A stretch of 64,000 nt of DNA, from assembly GCF_025642115.1 (NCBI RefSeq), contig NZ_CP106753.1:1325501-1389500 (forward strand), read 5' to 3'. This stretch comes from Chitiniphilus purpureus. GTDB taxonomy: Bacteria > Pseudomonadota > Gammaproteobacteria > Burkholderiales > Chitinibacteraceae. The position numbers were made by a program, and so were the translations under genes. The notes beneath the pieces were generated by a model. It did not search any database. It saw only the letters and a list, made by a program, of their open reading frames with translations, and had not been told where the DNA came from. Position 1 is the first letter of the stretch. Each line of letters begins with the position of its first letter. Below, in pieces: positions 61,633-64,000 of this stretch.

Positions 61633-61993
61633 GATCGTGGTCCTTGTTCTGGTGGCCACCGATCCGCAGCGAAGGGGAGAGTCCCCGAAACAACCGTGCC
61701 GCCTGGATCGGCGGCACAGTGTGATTGAATCGAACGTTCCCGGGCCGCCTCCTAGAAATAGGAGCGGTACCAAAACGCCTGAGGGCGCAACAAAGGGGAA
61801 CGGTTGGGGGCATGCATGCGACGACTGTGCCGGCCGGCGCTGTCGCTGCCTATGCGGGAAATCCCCTAGATCTTGCCCACAGGCATAGCGTTGCGGCACT
61901 CGACGCGGTGCTGAACAAGGGGCAATACGTGCGCTGGCCGCCTGTCCGGATCACCAGTCGGATCCGGTGCCGACGCATCGGCACCGCGTAGGT
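61633..61993 (-). promoter_or_regulatory. Structured region upstream of the TrpRS-like gene
   Basis: A 361-bp non-coding region between moeB and the TrpRS-like gene. In the direction of the TrpRS-like gene it holds, in order, GGTGCCGA/TCGGCACC (61966-61985), CTCCTA/TAGGAG around a GAAA loop (61749-61764), GTGCCGCC/GGCGGCAC (61696-61717) and GGGGA/TCCCC (61674-61686). None has a long T-run. No leader peptide rich in Trp codons was found, and no clear promoter. Confidence 0.45.
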
Positions 61994-62782
61994 TCAGCCG
62001 GTGGCGACGGTGGCGCATACCGGACAGTGCGGGTCCTTGCGATAGCGCAGCTCGCGCCAGCGCAGGCTGAGCGCATCGAGCAGCAGCAGGCGGCCGGTCA
62101 ATGGCTCGCCGACGCCGGCAAGCAGCTTCAGCGCCTCGGCGGCCTGGGCCGTGCCGATCAATCCGGTCAGCGGCGCGAATACGCCGAAAGTGGCGCATGG
62201 GCTGTCGCTGGCTTCGCCGTCTTCGCCGAACAGGCAGTGGTAGCAGGGGTGCCCGTCCGAGCGCGGGTCGAACAGTGTCAACTGTCCGTCGAACCGCACC
62301 GCAGCCCCGGAAACCAGCGGCACTTTGGCTGCCACGCTGGCGCGGTTGATCGCGTGGCGCGTGGCGAAATTGTCCGAACAATCGAGCACCACATCGTGAG
62401 TGGCGACCAGCTGCGTGAGCCGTGCACCGCCGGCACGCTCGACGAGCGGTACCACATGGGTGGCCGGGTTGAGCGCTGCCAGCGCGTGTGCGGCGGATTC
62501 GGCCTTGTACATGCCGATGCGGGTCGTGGTGTGGGCAATCTGGCGCTGCAAATTGGTCAGGTCCACCACATCATCGTCCATTAGCGTGAGCGTACCCACG
62601 CCCGCCGCGGCAAGGTACAGCGCCGCCGGGCTGCCCAACCCGCCGGCGCCGATCACCAGCACGCGGGCAGCGGCGATGCGTGCCTGGCCTTCCACCCCGA
62701 TCTGGTCGAGCAGGATATGGCGGCTGTAGCGCAGCAGCTCGGCGTCGTCGAGATTGCAGGTGGAAGCGGCGCAGGCGGGCAT
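61994..62782 (-). CDS. moeB: Molybdopterin-synthase adenylyltransferase MoeB/ThiF-like
   Basis: A 262-residue E1-like enzyme that adenylates the C-terminal glycine of a sulfur carrier such as MoaD or ThiS. The nucleotide-binding loop is GAGGLGS (45-51), followed by DDDVVDLTNLQRQIAH (about 69-84) and the active-site Arg in that block. Zinc-binding cysteine pairs are CYHC (near 178) and CPVC near the C-terminus. There is no rhodanese domain. MoeB and ThiF cannot be separated confidently, as no moa or thi gene is adjacent. It lies downstream of ctpA on the same strand. Confidence 0.88.
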   Translation of the reverse strand: MPACAASTCNLDDAELLRYSRHILLDQIGVEGQARIAAARVLVIGAGGLGSPAALYLAAAGVGTLTLMDDDVVDLTNLQRQIAHTTTRIGMYKAESAAHALAALNPATHVVPLVERAGGARLTQLVATHDVVLDCSDNFATRHAINRASVAAKVPLVSGAAVRFDGQLTLFDPRSDGHPCYHCLFGEDGEASDSPCATFGVFAPLTGLIGTAQAAEALKLLAGVGEPLTGRLLLLDALSLRWRELRYRKDPHCPVCATVATG

Positions 62783-62865
62783 GGCGGCAGATCACGGGCG
62801 GGAAGCCGTGATTATAACCTGCGTACCCATATGGTCCGATGGCCGCGGGCTTGCGCTGCGGCAAG

Positions 62866-62890
62866 AAAATGCCCCGCCGAGGCGGGGCAT
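62866..62890 (-). terminator. Intrinsic terminator after ctpA
   Basis: ATGCCCCGC (62869-62877) pairs with GCGGGGCAT (62882-62890) around CGAG. AAAA at 62866-62869 is a T-run on the minus strand. It probably ends ctpA before moeB. Confidence 0.7.
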
Positions 62891-62910
62891 GGATCGCCGG
62901 GATATCCCGC

Positions 62911-64000
62911 CTATTTGGCTGCAGCCTTGGCCGGCTTGGCCGGGGCGGCGGGGGTCTTCTGCTGCAGCAGCAATTGCTGCACCTTCAGCACCGACAATGC
63001 CTGCTGCAGCTGGTAGTCGCTCTTGGACGCGAGCTCGCGCGGGTTCTGCTCGGCAGCCTCGTCCATGCCGGAGGCTGCGCGGGCCGGCGGTTGCTTCAGC
63101 TCGGGCTTGGTGGCGGCGGGTCTTTCCGCGGGCTTTTCACCACCGACCGGGTTGTTCAGGTGGTGCTGCAGGTCGGCCTCGCGCAGTTGCAGGCCGCTGC
63201 TTTCCTTGCCGTTAACCGTGCCTTCCTCCACCTCGATGTCCGGCGTGATGCCCTTGGCCTGGATCGAGCGGCCGTTGGGCGTGTAGTAGCGGGCCGTGGT
63301 CAGCTTGAGCGCGGATTTGGCATCGATCGGCAGAATGGTCTGCACCGATCCCTTGCCGAAGGTCTGGGTGCCGACCACCAGGGCGCGCTTATGATCCTGC
63401 AGCGCACCGGCGACGATCTCGGACGCCGAGGCCGAACCGCTGTTGACAAGCACCACCAGCGGCACCGTCTTCACCTCGGCCGGCACGTTCTTGAAGTAGT
63501 CGTCGCGCCCGCCGCGCTGGTAGTTCTCGCGGCTGGCGTGCAACCGGATCTTGGCATCCGCGGTGCGGCCTTCGGTGTAGACCACCAGCGCATCGCGGGG
63601 CAAAAAGGCGGCCGACACGCCGACCGCGCCGTTGAGCAGGCCGCCCGGATCGTTGCGCAGGTCCAGCACCAACCCCTTGAGCGGCGCCTTGTTTTCCTTG
63701 TACAGCGCTTCGAGCGCGCTGGCGAGGTTCTCGGTGGTGCGCTCCTGGAACTGGGTGATGCGGATATAGCCGTAACCCGGTTCCGCGAGCTTGGACTTGA
63801 CGCTCTGCACCTTGATGACGGCGCGCTTGAGGGTCAGCACGATGGGCTTGCTCTCGCCCTTGCGCAGCAGCATCAGCTTGACCGACGAGCCGGGCTTGCC
63901 GCGCATCTTGCTCACTGCCTCCGACAGCGACAGGCCCTGCACCTGGGTCTCGTCGATCTTGACGATGTAGTCGCCCGCCTTGATCCCGGCGCGGTAGGCC
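62911..64000 (-). CDS. ctpA: Carboxy-terminal processing protease, S41 family (5' end outside window)
   Basis: The C-terminal 362 residues of an S41 serine protease; the frame runs off the window edge, so the signal peptide and N-terminus are missing. The PDZ domain begins at the edge (AYRAGIKAGDYIVKIDETQV). The catalytic serine lies in VNSGSASASEIVAGAL and the lysine in TFGKGSVQTI, an intact Ser/Lys dyad. The C-terminus carries a Pro/Ala/Lys-rich tail ending in repeats of AKPAK. Such periplasmic proteases process or degrade envelope proteins. Confidence 0.95.
   Translation of the reverse strand, partial: AYRAGIKAGDYIVKIDETQVQGLSLSEAVSKMRGKPGSSVKLMLLRKGESKPIVLTLKRAVIKVQSVKSKLAEPGYGYIRITQFQERTTENLASALEALYKENKAPLKGLVLDLRNDPGGLLNGAVGVSAAFLPRDALVVYTEGRTADAKIRLHASRENYQRGGRDDYFKNVPAEVKTVPLVVLVNSGSASASEIVAGALQDHKRALVVGTQTFGKGSVQTILPIDAKSALKLTTARYYTPNGRSIQAKGITPDIEVEEGTVNGKESSGLQLREADLQHHLNNPVGGEKPAERPAATKPELKQPPARAASGMDEAAEQNPRELASKSDYQLQQALSVLKVQQLLLQQKTPAAPAKPAKAAAK

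Noticed and set aside
61812..61991. A 59-codon plus-strand frame between the TrpRS-like gene and moeB.
   Set aside because: No well-placed ribosome site, no recognisable motif, and it spans hairpins; chance frame in GC-rich DNA is more likely.

Overview
The window is a GC-rich stretch of a betaproteobacterial chromosome. The EF-Tu and ribosomal protein sequences, the gene order and the type IV pilus biogenesis block pilB-pilC-pilD-coaE-zapD-yacG suggest Neisseriales (Chromobacteriaceae/Chitinibacteraceae-like); that placement is inference. No rRNA, tRNA, insertion sequence, prophage or CRISPR array was recognised.

Bases 1-24360 are a core information-processing supercluster on the plus strand: the 3' part of rpoB, then rpoC, the str genes (rpsL, rpsG, fusA, tuf), rpsJ, the S10 genes (rplC to rpsQ), the spc genes (rplN to secY, infA, rpmJ) and the alpha genes (rpsM, rpsK, rpsD, rpoA, rplQ). 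It is cut into transcription units by compact sites where a perfect 11-12 bp hairpin sits on or next to a sigma70-type promoter (before rpsL, rplC and rplN). A promoter with an exact TATAAT lies before rpsM.

Bases 24400-34500 are mostly on the minus strand. They hold an HDOD protein, apaH (plus strand), a PlsC/OlsA-like and an OlsB-like acyltransferase (a probable ornithine-lipid module with a four-unit Pho-box array in front), yacG, zapD, coaE, the pilus genes pilD/pilC/pilB, and a YpjD/CcsA-family membrane protein. Bases 34500-46400 hold ffh, rpsP-rimM-trmD-rplS, ogt-xerD, clpS-clpA with a divergent cold-shock gene, icd, and rluE, nudJ and mnmA.

Bases 46400-64000 are more accessory. They hold a TRAP transporter (dctPQM) and a plus-strand cassette of ABC ATPase, FtsX/LolCE-type permease, LolA-like periplasmic protein and outer-membrane beta-barrel-like protein, followed by a LytS/LytTR-type two-component pair. 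Next come a small Trp-rich, possibly phasin-like protein, a PIG-L deacetylase, a DUF475 membrane protein facing a TerC/Alx-type protein, tatD, a protein that looks like a shortened tryptophanyl-tRNA synthetase lacking both catalytic signatures, moeB and the 3' part of a ctpA-type protease.

The most interesting items are the degenerate TrpRS-like protein (60781-61632), the ABC-LolA-barrel cassette (49677-53836), the Pho-box array in front of the ornithine-lipid genes (27837-27876), and the overlapping terminator/promoter sites that partition the ribosomal operons.
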